A DNA stretch of 64,000 nt from Bacillus licheniformis DSM 13 = ATCC 14580 (lineage in GTDB: Bacteria > Bacillota > Bacilli > Bacillales > Bacillaceae), in contig NC_006270.3 in the NCBI RefSeq assembly GCF_000011645.1, positions 3,928,501 to 3,992,500 of the forward strand, given 5' to 3'. A model generated the notes under the pieces. It did not search any database, was not told the origin of the DNA, and was given only the letters and a program-made list of their open reading frames with translations. Numbering within the stretch: the first letter of the stretch is position 1; each line of letters opens with the position of its first letter. A program made the translations under genes and the position numbers. This document shows positions 15,622 through 25,034 of this stretch, one piece after another.

Positions 15622-17774
15622 ATCATCACCTCTGCAGATTGCTCTTTTTCAAGGAACTTTCGATAAAAATCTCCGTAAAACTTGCTCTCATTCAGCAATG
15701 TTTCATGCGTACCCACATTTAAAACCATGCCGTCTTCCAAAACGATGATTTTATCGGCATCCATGATTGAAGTCAGTTTATGCGCGATGACAATTCTTGT
15801 ACATTTCAGCTCCCTTAAAAAGGCGTCGATTTTTTTTTCATTTTGATGATCCAGCGAACTCGTCGCTTCATCCAACAGCATCACAGCGGGGCGGTTTAGC
15901 AGTGCACGGGCCAAGGCAATCCGCTGGCGCTGCCCTCCCGAAATATTCATCCCCATTTCAGAAATCATCGTATTAAAGCCCATCGGCATATTTTGAATGT
16001 CATCGTATATTTGCGCCATTTTTGCGACTTCATGTATCCGCTCAATGTCAACATCTTCACTGTATAAAGAAATGTTGTCTTTAATGCTGCGGTTGAACAG
16101 CGTTACATCTTGGGGAACAACACCAATTTGTTTGCGAAGAGCGCTTAAATCCTTGTTTTTAATATTCACGCCATCATAGAACACACTGCCTTTTGTAGGC
16201 ATATAGAGGCCAAGAATAAGTTTTGCCAGCGTGCTTTTTCCGGACCCGGATTGTCCGACGATAGCGATTTTTTCGCCAGGCTTGATATGCAGGCTTACGT
16301 CTTTAATAACTTCTTCGCTGTGCGGGCTGTAACGGAACGAAACCCGTTCAAGCCGGATCTCCCCCTTAATCGGGGAGTTGTCTTTATTTCCAGGTGTCTC
16401 TTCAATCGGGCTTTGAAGGATATCCTGTATCCGATGAAGATAAGACGTCGTCAAGATTACCGAGTTGACGGTTTGGACGATCGAGCTGCTTGTATTAAAG
16501 AATTGTGTGGATAAAGCATGAAATGCCACCAGCTCCCCAACCGATAAATTCCCTTCGAACACGAGCATTGCACCAATCCATAAAATCAGCATTGGTGATA
16601 TGATCTGCATCGTGCCTGTCAGAGAGTTCACGATGTTAAGAAACCCTTCCTTGCGTCGGTATGCCCCGATCAGTTCCCCCAGATAGTGATCCCATTTTTG
16701 ATACGTTTCTTTTTCGATTCCCGCAGTCTTAATACCAAAAATCCCATATAAAAACTCAGTCTGATAGCTTTGAATCTGCGAAGTCTTTGCGATTTCGTCC
16801 TGGTTTTTTTCTCTCAGCTTCCCGCGGCTGAGCGCCGTGATCCCGACATTCAGAAGAGCCAGCAGAATAACCAGCCCTGCTAAAGGCGGCGATTTATAAA
16901 ACATATAAAACGAGATAAATAAAAGTGCGCCAAAATCGAGTACGCCGAGGACCAATTGGGAAGACATCATATCCCTGACAATCCGGAGGCTTGTCGCGCG
17001 GAAAAGGAGATCCCCGAACGACCTCAATTGAAAGAATTGATAGGGAAGCTTCAGAATATGCGAGAAAAATGTTCTCATCATTCGTTTGTCAAGGAAGTTA
17101 TTTAATTTAATGATAAATTGACCCCTGATCAATTGAACCGTGCCTTGAACGAGCATTAAAACAAGAACGCCCGTCATAAATGTTTGCAGCAGAGCCTGCT
17201 GATTTTGAGCAAGGATGTCATCGATCAGGTATTGCACGAGCATCGGTATGCCTAATGAAACGAGCTGAAAGATCATCGCAAACAACAGCACGGTCGCAAG
17301 CAGAGAAGGGGATTCTTTTAAATGAAAAAGAAAATGCCTCCAGACGGGCGGTTTTTTCTTCGGCCTGATCCGCTCGGTAGGGATCATCTCCAGCACGATC
17401 CCGCTGTAATTTTCGAGAAAAGCTTCGATACTGAGTTTTTTTCGTCCAATCGCAGGATCGATGATGTTGACATGCCGGTCTTTTATTTGATCAATAACCA
17501 CATAATGATTATCGGACCAAAAAGCGATTGCCGGCAGACGCACATGTGGAAGTTCTGCCGCGCCTGCCCTGTACACCTTTGCGTCAAATCCCAGATTTTC
17601 GCTGAGCTGACGCATATGAAAAAGGGTCATACCGTCCCTGCCGCATCCCGATAAATCCCTCAGCTCATGCAGAGTATGATGCGAACCATACCGTCCGGCT
17701 ACCATCGCCATACAGCACAGTCCGCATTCCGTCTGCTGCATCTGTTCTATAAACGGTGTCTTATGAAAAAACAA
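15618..17774 (-). CDS. licT: Bifunctional lantibiotic transporter/protease LicT
   Basis: Peptidase-containing ABC exporter of 718 residues. The N-terminal C39 peptidase (to about 130) has the Cys in QTECGLCC, His in DNHYVVI and Asp in IIDPAIG; it cleaves leaders after Gly-Gly. Membrane segments span about 160-440. The ATPase has Walker A GQSGSGKST, signature SGGQRQRIALARALL and Walker B VMLLDEATSS. The start is a TTG at 17774 behind AGGTGAG, eight bases after licM2. It should process and export both LicA1 and LicA2. Confidence 0.93.
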   Translation of the reverse strand: MFFHKTPFIEQMQQTECGLCCMAMVAGRYGSHHTLHELRDLSGCGRDGMTLFHMRQLSENLGFDAKVYRAGAAELPHVRLPAIAFWSDNHYVVIDQIKDRHVNIIDPAIGRKKLSIEAFLENYSGIVLEMIPTERIRPKKKPPVWRHFLFHLKESPSLLATVLLFAMIFQLVSLGIPMLVQYLIDDILAQNQQALLQTFMTGVLVLMLVQGTVQLIRGQFIIKLNNFLDKRMMRTFFSHILKLPYQFFQLRSFGDLLFRATSLRIVRDMMSSQLVLGVLDFGALLFISFYMFYKSPPLAGLVILLALLNVGITALSRGKLREKNQDEIAKTSQIQSYQTEFLYGIFGIKTAGIEKETYQKWDHYLGELIGAYRRKEGFLNIVNSLTGTMQIISPMLILWIGAMLVFEGNLSVGELVAFHALSTQFFNTSSSIVQTVNSVILTTSYLHRIQDILQSPIEETPGNKDNSPIKGEIRLERVSFRYSPHSEEVIKDVSLHIKPGEKIAIVGQSGSGKSTLAKLILGLYMPTKGSVFYDGVNIKNKDLSALRKQIGVVPQDVTLFNRSIKDNISLYSEDVDIERIHEVAKMAQIYDDIQNMPMGFNTMISEMGMNISGGQRQRIALARALLNRPAVMLLDEATSSLDHQNEKKIDAFLRELKCTRIVIAHKLTSIMDADKIIVLEDGMVLNVGTHETLLNESKFYGDFYRKFLEKEQSAEVMM

Positions 17775-17782
17775 GCCTTATC

Positions 17783-20700
17783 TCACCTGCCCGTCGGAAT
17801 ATCGAGAGTTAATACGGATGGAACAGATTCATCGAGGAGCCGCAAAAGCCCGTAGGCTATTCCTGCCGTCCCGACAAACATGCCAAGCGATTCCACATCG
17901 GAATGCAAACCCGTTTTCCATCCCCGGTTTTTCGTTTTATAAATGCAAAATATATCATCAGGGACATGAAGTTCCCGGTTCAGCCTTTTGATATCCAGCA
18001 GAATGTTCAAATTCCCAATTAAACCGTGGCACAGCGAATGATTTTGACAGTCTGCTAGATTTAAAGAACTTTGAAGCGCTTCTTGAAGCTTTAAAGTCCG
18101 GGTAGTCAATTCAGGAATAAAAGCCTGAATGTGCGCTCTCCCCAGCAAAATCCCGGGAGCTCCATGACACCAGTAGCTTGGGGACAGCGTATGCGAATCA
18201 TTTCGTAAATCTAGCCAGTTTAGATGATCCTTTTGAAAATAGCGGTCCTCTTCTTCGACAAGCTTTAGGACAAGCTCTTTGCAGCTGTCATCGTGTATCA
18301 CCTTCGCCGCCTTTGCGATAGAAAATGCGATCCCCGTCAAGCCGTGTGAAAATCCCGTCAACGAAACGGCATCCTGCTCGATTGAATCAAGTAAGCGGCC
18401 AATTCGATCATTCAATCTGCTCAGTACCTGTCTTATAGAGTCCAATACTGCTGGGTGCTGCTTGATTTCGTACAGATTAACAAGCACTGTCAGCAATCCT
18501 GAATCCCCTGCGATAAAATCCGGGTTTTGTGTTTGATTCGGCTGATCCAAAACTCGGGGAATGAGGTTCAACGCCCTTTCCAATAAGGAATCGTCTTCCC
18601 ATAGACTGCCAAGATAGGAATACAGGTAAATGAATGAGCCTGTGCCGAAAAAAGCAGAATGGGAATTCCCATTTTGAACCCAATAACTTTCTTCCTTTTG
18701 AATTTCTTCTATCATTGATCTTGCCGTATCCGTATATACCTGCTCGTTCAGTACCTTGCCTGCTTGTGCAAAAAATATTGCCAGCCCTGCCATTCCGTCG
18801 TAAAGCCCCATAGGAAGCGGCGACAAAAACACCATTTTTTCGTCTCCGGCATTATTGCTGATCCAGAAAGGACCTTCACCGCGCTCTGAATAGATCGCCT
18901 TCTGCAGCAAATCATCAGCTATATGCTTGACCTCTTTTCCGAGATCAGCGACCGTTTCCTTCTGTCCAAGCCCGCTTTCTGCATGGTCCCAGACATTTTC
19001 AATCAACGTCGCCATTGATAAAGAAATATAGCGGAGCTGATGATTCAAATCCTTTTCCGAGAAAGATTGAATTTTTTTCTTTGCCAAATCAATACTTGAT
19101 GTTTCATAAAAACCTTCCGATTCTTCCCCTCTTGAATTGAGCAGGGAAGTGCCCCCAGCATAAAAAGTAAAGTAGGGAATATCATGAAGCAGCAGATCGA
19201 CAATTTCGTCCGGAATAAACACGTTTGCCTTTTCCGACTGTTTGGCGAGCATCCACATATAATCAAATAATTGCTCTCGTTTATCTCCGGCGGTCAAGTA
19301 GTCAGGGTGGGTGCTCGCTTCGAGAAACTTGCCGTACACATGTGTCGGCCGGAAGACGTGGCGGACTTCGTCGTGCTTAAACAGATTCAAAAACCCCGAG
19401 GGTCCTGCCAGTTCTTCTTTATGTTTCATCATAATGGCATAAGCATTTTTAAATCCTTCCACGATAAAGTCCGTATAGAAAACGGCGGACACCGGACGTC
19501 CATTTAGTTTGGGCGCATTCAATTTTTCCTCGGTGGTCAGCGATGTTTCTTTTAAAGACATCCTGTCCTCACCGTAATTCAGGACGGCGTAGCCCTTCGC
19601 TTTCTTTGACTGCTGGCCGCCTTTGCCGCCGATCCCGCTTAAATCAAAATCGAGCACTTCATCATGTTTGAATTTGACCGGAAGCATCATCGAAGACAGC
19701 ACGGAATGCTTCAGCTCCAATGCGGTGACATGGAGGTTTTGATTTTGAGCGAAAATGCTGACATGGTTGTCAAAAAGAGTCTCCAGATCAATCAGGATGG
19801 GGTGTTCGCCTGAGGCGATGATATTTTCATTATGAAAATCGACGGAGCGCAATCCGTACAATATCGCCAAATGTCCGCCCTGCCGGAAATAAAATCTTTC
19901 CAGTTCTTCTTCTGAAGAACAGCCTTCATGCTTTACAAATTCCTGCCAGCCGTAATTTCCCCTGTCAAGCACTTCCGCAGCACGGAGGCTGTACTTCATT
20001 CCCCGTCCGTTCAGCCAGTTCAGCAGCTCCCTGTAATGTTCGTCAATTGACAAGGACCGCGGTTTATACACGAGCTTTCCGTTGTTTAACACCAGCACTT
20101 TGACACTCTGCCCGTTTTTGTGGGAATCTCCCAAATCCCCTTCAAATCCAACCAATTCGGGGGAAGCGATATTAAATTTTTTCGCAATCAGGCTGCGGTC
20201 GCTTAAAAATCTCCCAATAATTTCTTCATGAATCTCGAGCACCCTGAGAACCTTCTCAGCCATCAGCCTGCCAAGCACAGGGTAAAGCTCGAAAAATTCC
20301 CGGTAAATTTCAGGATCGGAAATGTATTGTTCAACAAAGTAAACATATCGCTCTTCCGGTGACGCCCCCTTTAGCCGGCCGTCTTCCCGGGCTACATTCA
20401 GCTCTGTGATAAGTGTTCTCGTCGCCAGCTTATCAAGGCATTGGTGAAGTTCAGACATGATGCCGTCTTGATAGCCGGCAGCGTCGATTATGCCGGATAG
20501 ACCGCCTTCCTGCTTCTCAAATTCAGAAAAAGCTTTCGACATCCGTTCTTGTGCAAATAAAAGAAAAGGAACAAAGAAGGTGACAAATGACATGTGGGGA
20601 AGCGGGTGTTTTAATTCGGAAACCGCTTTAGGGTTGTATTTCATAATTTCAGACAAACAGGCAGCCCATTCCGGCATTTTGCCTTGCAGCTGCACAGGCT

Positions 20701-20863
20701 CATTGGGTGAATGTTGGACAGAAGAAAGGTGAAAATCCGTAGGACGAGACGGAGTTTTTCCGTTTTCCGGAAAAAAGCCGGACGGATGTTCTTGACCTTG
20801 ACCGCCTCGTTCATTGCTGTAAAGAGCTTTATACAGATAAATTTCGAATTCTTTCATGCTCAT
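17783..20863 (-). CDS. licM2: Lanthionine synthetase LicM2
   Basis: Class II LanM enzyme of 1026 residues that dehydrates Ser/Thr in LicA2 and closes the thioether rings. The N-terminal part is the dehydratase (DUF4135) domain, with GDLGDSHKNGQSV, KLVYKPRSLSID and DFHNENIIASGEHP. The C-terminal LanC-like cyclase has GFSHGLTGIAFS and the zinc ligands SYWCHGAPG and SLCHGLIG. The open frame goes up to 20962, but that part holds a hairpin and AAAGGG; the ATG at 20863 fits. It is separated from licA2 by that hairpin and followed by licT. Confidence 0.92.
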   Translation of the reverse strand: MSMKEFEIYLYKALYSNERGGQGQEHPSGFFPENGKTPSRPTDFHLSSVQHSPNEPVQLQGKMPEWAACLSEIMKYNPKAVSELKHPLPHMSFVTFFVPFLLFAQERMSKAFSEFEKQEGGLSGIIDAAGYQDGIMSELHQCLDKLATRTLITELNVAREDGRLKGASPEERYVYFVEQYISDPEIYREFFELYPVLGRLMAEKVLRVLEIHEEIIGRFLSDRSLIAKKFNIASPELVGFEGDLGDSHKNGQSVKVLVLNNGKLVYKPRSLSIDEHYRELLNWLNGRGMKYSLRAAEVLDRGNYGWQEFVKHEGCSSEEELERFYFRQGGHLAILYGLRSVDFHNENIIASGEHPILIDLETLFDNHVSIFAQNQNLHVTALELKHSVLSSMMLPVKFKHDEVLDFDLSGIGGKGGQQSKKAKGYAVLNYGEDRMSLKETSLTTEEKLNAPKLNGRPVSAVFYTDFIVEGFKNAYAIMMKHKEELAGPSGFLNLFKHDEVRHVFRPTHVYGKFLEASTHPDYLTAGDKREQLFDYMWMLAKQSEKANVFIPDEIVDLLLHDIPYFTFYAGGTSLLNSRGEESEGFYETSSIDLAKKKIQSFSEKDLNHQLRYISLSMATLIENVWDHAESGLGQKETVADLGKEVKHIADDLLQKAIYSERGEGPFWISNNAGDEKMVFLSPLPMGLYDGMAGLAIFFAQAGKVLNEQVYTDTARSMIEEIQKEESYWVQNGNSHSAFFGTGSFIYLYSYLGSLWEDDSLLERALNLIPRVLDQPNQTQNPDFIAGDSGLLTVLVNLYEIKQHPAVLDSIRQVLSRLNDRIGRLLDSIEQDAVSLTGFSHGLTGIAFSIAKAAKVIHDDSCKELVLKLVEEEDRYFQKDHLNWLDLRNDSHTLSPSYWCHGAPGILLGRAHIQAFIPELTTRTLKLQEALQSSLNLADCQNHSLCHGLIGNLNILLDIKRLNRELHVPDDIFCIYKTKNRGWKTGLHSDVESLGMFVGTAGIAYGLLRLLDESVPSVLTLDIPTGR

Positions 20864-20889
20864 TCTCGTCATCCCTTTGGCGAAGAAAA

Positions 20890-20918
20890 CCATCCCTGCA
20901 ACTCCGTTGCAAGGATGG
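20890..20918 (-). terminator. Hairpin between licA2 and licM2, probable attenuator
   Basis: CCATCCTTGCAAC and GTTGCAGGGATGG (minus strand) pair over 13 bp with one G-U and a 3-base loop, then TTTTC. Only a weak T-run follows, so partial read-through into licM2 and a stable licA2 message are likely. Confidence 0.75.
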
Positions 20919-20943
20919 ATTCTTTTGAATTTTTTATGATTCC

Positions 20944-21162
20944 CTAGCATCGGCTTGTACACTTAGTTGTTGGGCATAATGAAGCAGAAACCGTTACACC
21001 GGCTGTGATGCAAGTCCAAGAAGAGGTTGTAGCAGGAGTTGTTTCAGGATTGACGTCATTTCCTCCTACCAAAGCTTTCAATTCCTCTTCGGAAACCATC
21101 CCTGCCGGATGATTGGCTCCTTTGAAGGCTTCACGGGCAGCTGAATTTTTCATTGTTTTCAT
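20944..21162 (-). CDS. licA2: Lichenicidin beta precursor LicA2
   Basis: Precursor of 72 residues, start MKTMKNSAAR behind GGAGGTG. Leader ends in KALVGG; after it comes the hexapeptide NDVNPE, then the 32-residue core TTPATTSSWTCITAG... to ...KCTSRC. The core is rich in Thr/Ser with four Cys, for lanthionine rings and dehydro-residues. It belongs to the beta (two-component partner) lantibiotics like haloduracin beta, which form pores together with the alpha peptide on lipid II. LicM2 modifies it, LicT cuts after GG and LicP trims the hexapeptide. The GTG inside the ribosome site at 21171 is not the start. Confidence 0.97.
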   Translation of the reverse strand: MKTMKNSAAREAFKGANHPAGMVSEEELKALVGGNDVNPETTPATTSSWTCITAGVTVSASLCPTTKCTSRC

Positions 21163-21206
21163 GATTCTCACCTCCTAGAACGGGCAAACTATCGAAATTT
21201 TCCTAT

Positions 21207-21236
21207 AATTTAGAATTGACTCGCCGTTCCAGTCAA
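21207..21236 (-). promoter_or_regulatory. SigA-type promoter of licA2
   Basis: Minus strand TTGACT (21236-21231), 18 bases, TAAATT (21212-21207). The -10 is only moderate. It overlaps the licA1 promoter in opposite direction; the two -35 boxes form an inverted repeat TTGACT-N9-AGTCAA. Confidence 0.6.
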
Positions 21237-21244
21237 ATTATACT
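21216..21244 (+). promoter_or_regulatory. SigA-type promoter of licA1
   Basis: TTGACT (21216-21221), 17 bases, TATACT (21239-21244), 55 bases ahead of the licA1 start. Near consensus and stronger than the opposite promoter; its -35 lies in the spacer of that promoter. Confidence 0.75.
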
Positions 21245-21299
21245 ATAAGTACATCAAGAAATCGACAAAAAATTATAAATTTTCTAGGAGGTGGAATAT

Positions 21300-21524
21300 A
21301 TGTCAAAAAAGGAAATGATTCTTTCATGGAAAAATCCTATGTATCGCACTGAATCTTCTTATCATCCAGCAGGGAACATCCTTAAAGAACTCCAGGAAGA
21401 GGAACAGCACAGCATCGCCGGAGGCACAATCACGCTCAGCACTTGTGCCATCTTGAGCAAGCCGTTAGGAAATAACGGATACCTGTGTACAGTGACAAAA
21501 GAATGCATGCCAAGCTGTAACTAA
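21300..21524 (+). CDS. licA1: Lichenicidin alpha precursor LicA1
   Basis: Precursor of 74 residues, start MSKKEMILSW; the frame could begin at a GTG inside the ribosome site (21291), but the ATG at 21300 is right for AGGAGG. The leader ends in HSIAGG. The 32-residue core (TITLSTCAIL...CMPSCN) holds the ring motif CTVTKEC, matching the mersacidin-type lipid II-binding motif CTxTxEC. It is the alpha peptide: it binds lipid II and recruits LicA2 product. Modified by LicM1, cut and exported by LicT. A hairpin follows the stop codon. Confidence 0.97.
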   Translation: MSKKEMILSWKNPMYRTESSYHPAGNILKELQEEEQHSIAGGTITLSTCAILSKPLGNNGYLCTVTKECMPSCN

Positions 21525-21528
21525 GTTC

Positions 21529-21557
21529 CCAACGCGGGGGCCCTGCTCCCGCGTTGG
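21529..21557 (+). terminator. Hairpin between licA1 and licM1, probable attenuator
   Basis: CCAACGCGGG and CCCGCGTTGG form a perfect 10-bp GC-rich stem (extendable by two pairs). No T-run follows, so it should lower licM1 expression relative to licA1 or guard the licA1 message, mirroring the licA2/licM2 arrangement. Confidence 0.75.
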
Positions 21558-21585
21558 CATATTGATAGAAAAAGAGGTCGATAGA

Positions 21586-24500
21586 ATGAATGAAAAATCC
21601 GCCGGATATCACGAACGGCTTCCCGTCGCCCAAACTCAATCCCCGCTCGTAAACGATAAGATAAAGTATTGGCGTTCCCTTTTCGGCGATGATGATAAAT
21701 GGCTCAATAAAGCAGTTTCATTATTAAGCCATGACCCTTTGTCCTCCATCGCACAATCCTCGGTATCCCAGTCAGTCGGGCTGAAAGACAGCCGTCGCGG
21801 CCCATGGCAGAAGATGCAAAAGCGGATCTTTGAAACGCCCTTTTCCTACAAGGATTCTGCTCTGCAAGATTCAGAATTGCTGTTCGACTCCCTGCTGACC
21901 CGTTTTGCGTCTGCAGCACAAGATGCTTTGGAGGAACAAAATATCATACTTTCTCCTCCTCTTTGCCGGCAGGTGCTGACACATTTAAAACAGACGCTTC
22001 TTCAAATTGCCCATCAAACATTAATACTGGAACTAAACATTTTAAGGCTTGAAGATCAATTGAAGGGCGACACCCCCGAAATGCGCTATCTTGATTTCAA
22101 TGATAACTTTTTAGTCAATCCAGGATACCTGCGGACCCTGTTCAACGAGTATCCCGTATTGCTGCGCCTTCTGTGCACAAAAACCGATTACTGGGTTCAA
22201 AACTTTTCTGAACTGTGGAAGAGGCTGAGGCAGGACCGCGAACAGCTGCAGGCTGCATTTCATATTGCCGGCGATCCTGTCCATATTGAGCTTGGGGTGG
22301 GAGACTCGCACAATAAAGGAAAGATGGCAGCCATCCTTACATATTCCGATGGAAAAAAGATTGTCTATAAACCGAGAAGCCATGATGTTGACGACGCATT
22401 TCAACTTCTTCTATCATGGATCAATGACCGAAATTCAGGCAGCCCTTTAAAAACTTTGAGATTAATCAATAAAAAACGGTACGGATGGTCCGAGTTTATT
22501 CCTCACGAAACGTGCCATACGAAAAAAGAACTGGAAGGCTACTATACACGCCTCGGCAAACTTTTGGCCGTTTTATACAGCATCGATGCCGTTGACTTTC
22601 ACCACGAAAACATTATCGCCTCCGGCGAGCATCCTGTTTTAATCGATCTTGAATCAATTTTTCATCAATATAAAAAACGAGACGAACCCGGCTCGACCGC
22701 CGTTGACAAAGCAAACTACATTCTTTCCAGATCCGTACGGTCTACCGGAATCCTGCCGTTCAACCTTTACTTCGGAAGGAAAAACCGGGATAAAGTTGTG
22801 GACATCAGCGGAATGGGGGGGCAGGAAGCTCAGGAATCACCGTTTCAGGCGCTTCAAATCAAAGGATTTTTCCGCGATGACATTCGCCTGGAGCATGACC
22901 GATTTGAAATCGGCGAGGCGAAAAATCTGCCGACTTTAGATCACCAGCATGTCCCTGTCGCAGATTATCTTCATTGTATCATCGAAGGATTTTCAGCAGT
23001 ATACCGTCTGATTTCTGATCATGGCGAAAGCTACCTGGCTACGATTGAACATTTTAAAAACTGCACCGTTCGAAATATTTTGAAGCCGACAGCGCACTAC
23101 GCCTCTCTTTTGAATAAAAGCTACCACCCTGATTTTCTCAGGGATGCGGTAGACCGTGAAGTGTTTTTATGCCGGGTGGAAAAGTTTGAAGATGCAGACA
23201 CAGATATTGCAGCGGCAAAAACAGAGCTGAAAGAGCTCATTCGGGGAGACATCCCCTATTTTCTGTCGAAGCCTTCAGATACCTATTTGCTCAATGGCGA
23301 AGAAGAACCGATTGCCGCTTATTTTGAAACGCCGTCCTTCACAAGAGTAATTAAGAAGATCTCATCATTTTCAGACCAGGACTTAAAGGAACAAGCGAAT
23401 GTCATACGCATGTCGATTCTGGCTGCATATAACGCGAGACATGAAAAAGACGCAATCGATATAGACCAAAATCACCCGAGTCCTAGATCAGGCGCCTTGC
23501 AGCCGCTCGCCATCGCTGAGAAAGCGGCTGACGATTTGGCTGAAAAGCGAATTGAAGGCAATGATGGAAAGGACGTCACTTGGATCAGTACAGTTATTGA
23601 AGGCGTCGAAGAAATCTCTTGGACGATCTCCCCTGTCAGTCTTGATTTATATAATGGCAATGCAGGCATCGGACTTTTTATGAGCTATCTGAGCCGCTTC
23701 GCAAAACGGCCGGAGACTTACTCGCATATAACCGAGCAGTGTGTATTTGCGATTCAGCGAGCGTTGAATGAACTGAAGGAAAAAGAAGAATTCCTGAAGT
23801 ACGCCGACTCTGGGGCATTCACGGGGGTTTCCGGCTATCTGTATTTTCTGCAGCATGCGGGAACGGTTCAGAAAAAAAACGAATGGATCGAACTCATACA
23901 TGAAGCTCTGCCAGTCCTTGAAGCTGTCATCGAACAAGACGAAAACTGCGATATCATCAGCGGTTCTGCCGGTGCTCTAATGGTTCTGATGTCATTGTAT
24001 GAACAACTGGATGACCCGGTTTTTCTAAAGCTCGCCGAAAAGTGCGCCGGCCATTTGCTTCAGCATAAAACAAATATTGAAAACGGAGCGGCCTGGAAAG
24101 ATCCTCATACACAAAACTATTACACAGGATTTGCCCACGGCACTTCCGGCATCGCCGCAGCTTTATCCCGATTCAATAAAGTGTTTGATTCGCAATCACT
24201 GAAAAAAATCATTTCGCAATGCCTGGCATTTGAAAAGCAGCTGTACATCGCTTCCGAAAAAAATTGGGGATCAAAAGGAAGAGAACAACTGTCAGTTGCA
24301 TGGTGCCATGGCGCTGCCGGCATATTGTTGTCGAGAAGCATCCTCCGAGAAAACGGAGTCAATGATCCCGGGCTGCATACCGACATCTTGAACGCTCTTG
24401 AAACAACTGTTAAGCATGGGCTCGGCAATAACCGCTCATTCTGTCACGGCGATTTCGGCCAACTCGAAATCCTAAGAGGGTTCAGGGAAGAATTCAGCGA

Positions 24501-24744
24501 ACTGAACACCATTATACAGAATACGGAAGATCGGCTGTTGACATATTTTCAAGAAAATCCATTCAGTAAAGGGGTATCACGAGGTGTGGATTCAGCCGGG
24601 CTCATGCTTGGTTTAAGCGGAGTCGGCTACGGCATGCTGCAATGCCAATATGGAGAAGAACTGCCGGAACTGCTTCAGCTCAGTCCGCCTCAAGCGCTTA
24701 TCAAAAAGAACAGCAAAGCTTTTAAAAGAGAAAACGTGTTTTAA
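21586..24744 (+). CDS. licM1: Lanthionine synthetase LicM1
   Basis: Class II LanM of 1052 residues dedicated to LicA1. The dehydratase half has GVGDSHNKGKMA, KIVYKPRSHDVD and DFHHENIIASGEHP; the cyclase half has GFAHGTSGIAAA and the zinc ligands VAWCHGAAG and RSFCHGDFG. A TTG at 21562 would add eight codons, but AGAGGT is placed for the ATG at 21586. It shares the domain order and many motifs with LicM2, so the pair arose by duplication with each copy tied to one precursor. A strong terminator follows. Confidence 0.93.
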   Translation: MNEKSAGYHERLPVAQTQSPLVNDKIKYWRSLFGDDDKWLNKAVSLLSHDPLSSIAQSSVSQSVGLKDSRRGPWQKMQKRIFETPFSYKDSALQDSELLFDSLLTRFASAAQDALEEQNIILSPPLCRQVLTHLKQTLLQIAHQTLILELNILRLEDQLKGDTPEMRYLDFNDNFLVNPGYLRTLFNEYPVLLRLLCTKTDYWVQNFSELWKRLRQDREQLQAAFHIAGDPVHIELGVGDSHNKGKMAAILTYSDGKKIVYKPRSHDVDDAFQLLLSWINDRNSGSPLKTLRLINKKRYGWSEFIPHETCHTKKELEGYYTRLGKLLAVLYSIDAVDFHHENIIASGEHPVLIDLESIFHQYKKRDEPGSTAVDKANYILSRSVRSTGILPFNLYFGRKNRDKVVDISGMGGQEAQESPFQALQIKGFFRDDIRLEHDRFEIGEAKNLPTLDHQHVPVADYLHCIIEGFSAVYRLISDHGESYLATIEHFKNCTVRNILKPTAHYASLLNKSYHPDFLRDAVDREVFLCRVEKFEDADTDIAAAKTELKELIRGDIPYFLSKPSDTYLLNGEEEPIAAYFETPSFTRVIKKISSFSDQDLKEQANVIRMSILAAYNARHEKDAIDIDQNHPSPRSGALQPLAIAEKAADDLAEKRIEGNDGKDVTWISTVIEGVEEISWTISPVSLDLYNGNAGIGLFMSYLSRFAKRPETYSHITEQCVFAIQRALNELKEKEEFLKYADSGAFTGVSGYLYFLQHAGTVQKKNEWIELIHEALPVLEAVIEQDENCDIISGSAGALMVLMSLYEQLDDPVFLKLAEKCAGHLLQHKTNIENGAAWKDPHTQNYYTGFAHGTSGIAAALSRFNKVFDSQSLKKIISQCLAFEKQLYIASEKNWGSKGREQLSVAWCHGAAGILLSRSILRENGVNDPGLHTDILNALETTVKHGLGNNRSFCHGDFGQLEILRGFREEFSELNTIIQNTEDRLLTYFQENPFSKGVSRGVDSAGLMLGLSGVGYGMLQCQYGEELPELLQLSPPQALIKKNSKAFKRENVF

Positions 24745-24748
24745 AATC

Positions 24749-24782
24749 AAAATCTATGGATTTTCATCCATAGATTTTTTTT
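24749..24782 (+). terminator. Terminator of licA1-licM1
   Basis: AAATCTATGGA and TCCATAGATTT form an 11-bp perfect stem followed by a long T-run. Confidence 0.92.
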
Positions 24783-24978
24783 GCAACATTACGATGAAAG
24801 ACCTTCATCCAAATGCGCTTATTCTCAGATTCGTGTCATTTGGCATAATCACCAGCTTATGAGCAAATCCAACTCACAACATGATTATTCAGACAATTCA
24901 GAAATATATGCTATGCTCTCTCTGATTCCAATAAAAGGGAGGGATGATCGGTGCCCACCATTCAGTATCCGCCGTAAT

Positions 24979-24992
24979 TGTAAGCGCTTCCC
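24979..24992 (+). promoter_or_regulatory. cre site (CcpA) ahead of the pectate lyase
   Basis: TGTAAGCGCTTCCC keeps the core of the CcpA consensus TGWAANCGNTNWCA, with mismatches at the right end. It lies 42 bases ahead of the start; catabolite repression of a secreted sugar-polymer enzyme is expected. The rest of the 24783-25034 gap shows no gene. Confidence 0.6.
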
Positions 24993-25034
24993 ATTCAGCG
25001 TTGGCATCAAAAAAGAAACAATAGGAGGAATATA

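Noticed and set aside
20864..20962. N-terminal extension of licM2
   Set aside because: The extra codons cover an mRNA hairpin and AAAGGG; the ATG at 20863 is better placed and matches the family start.
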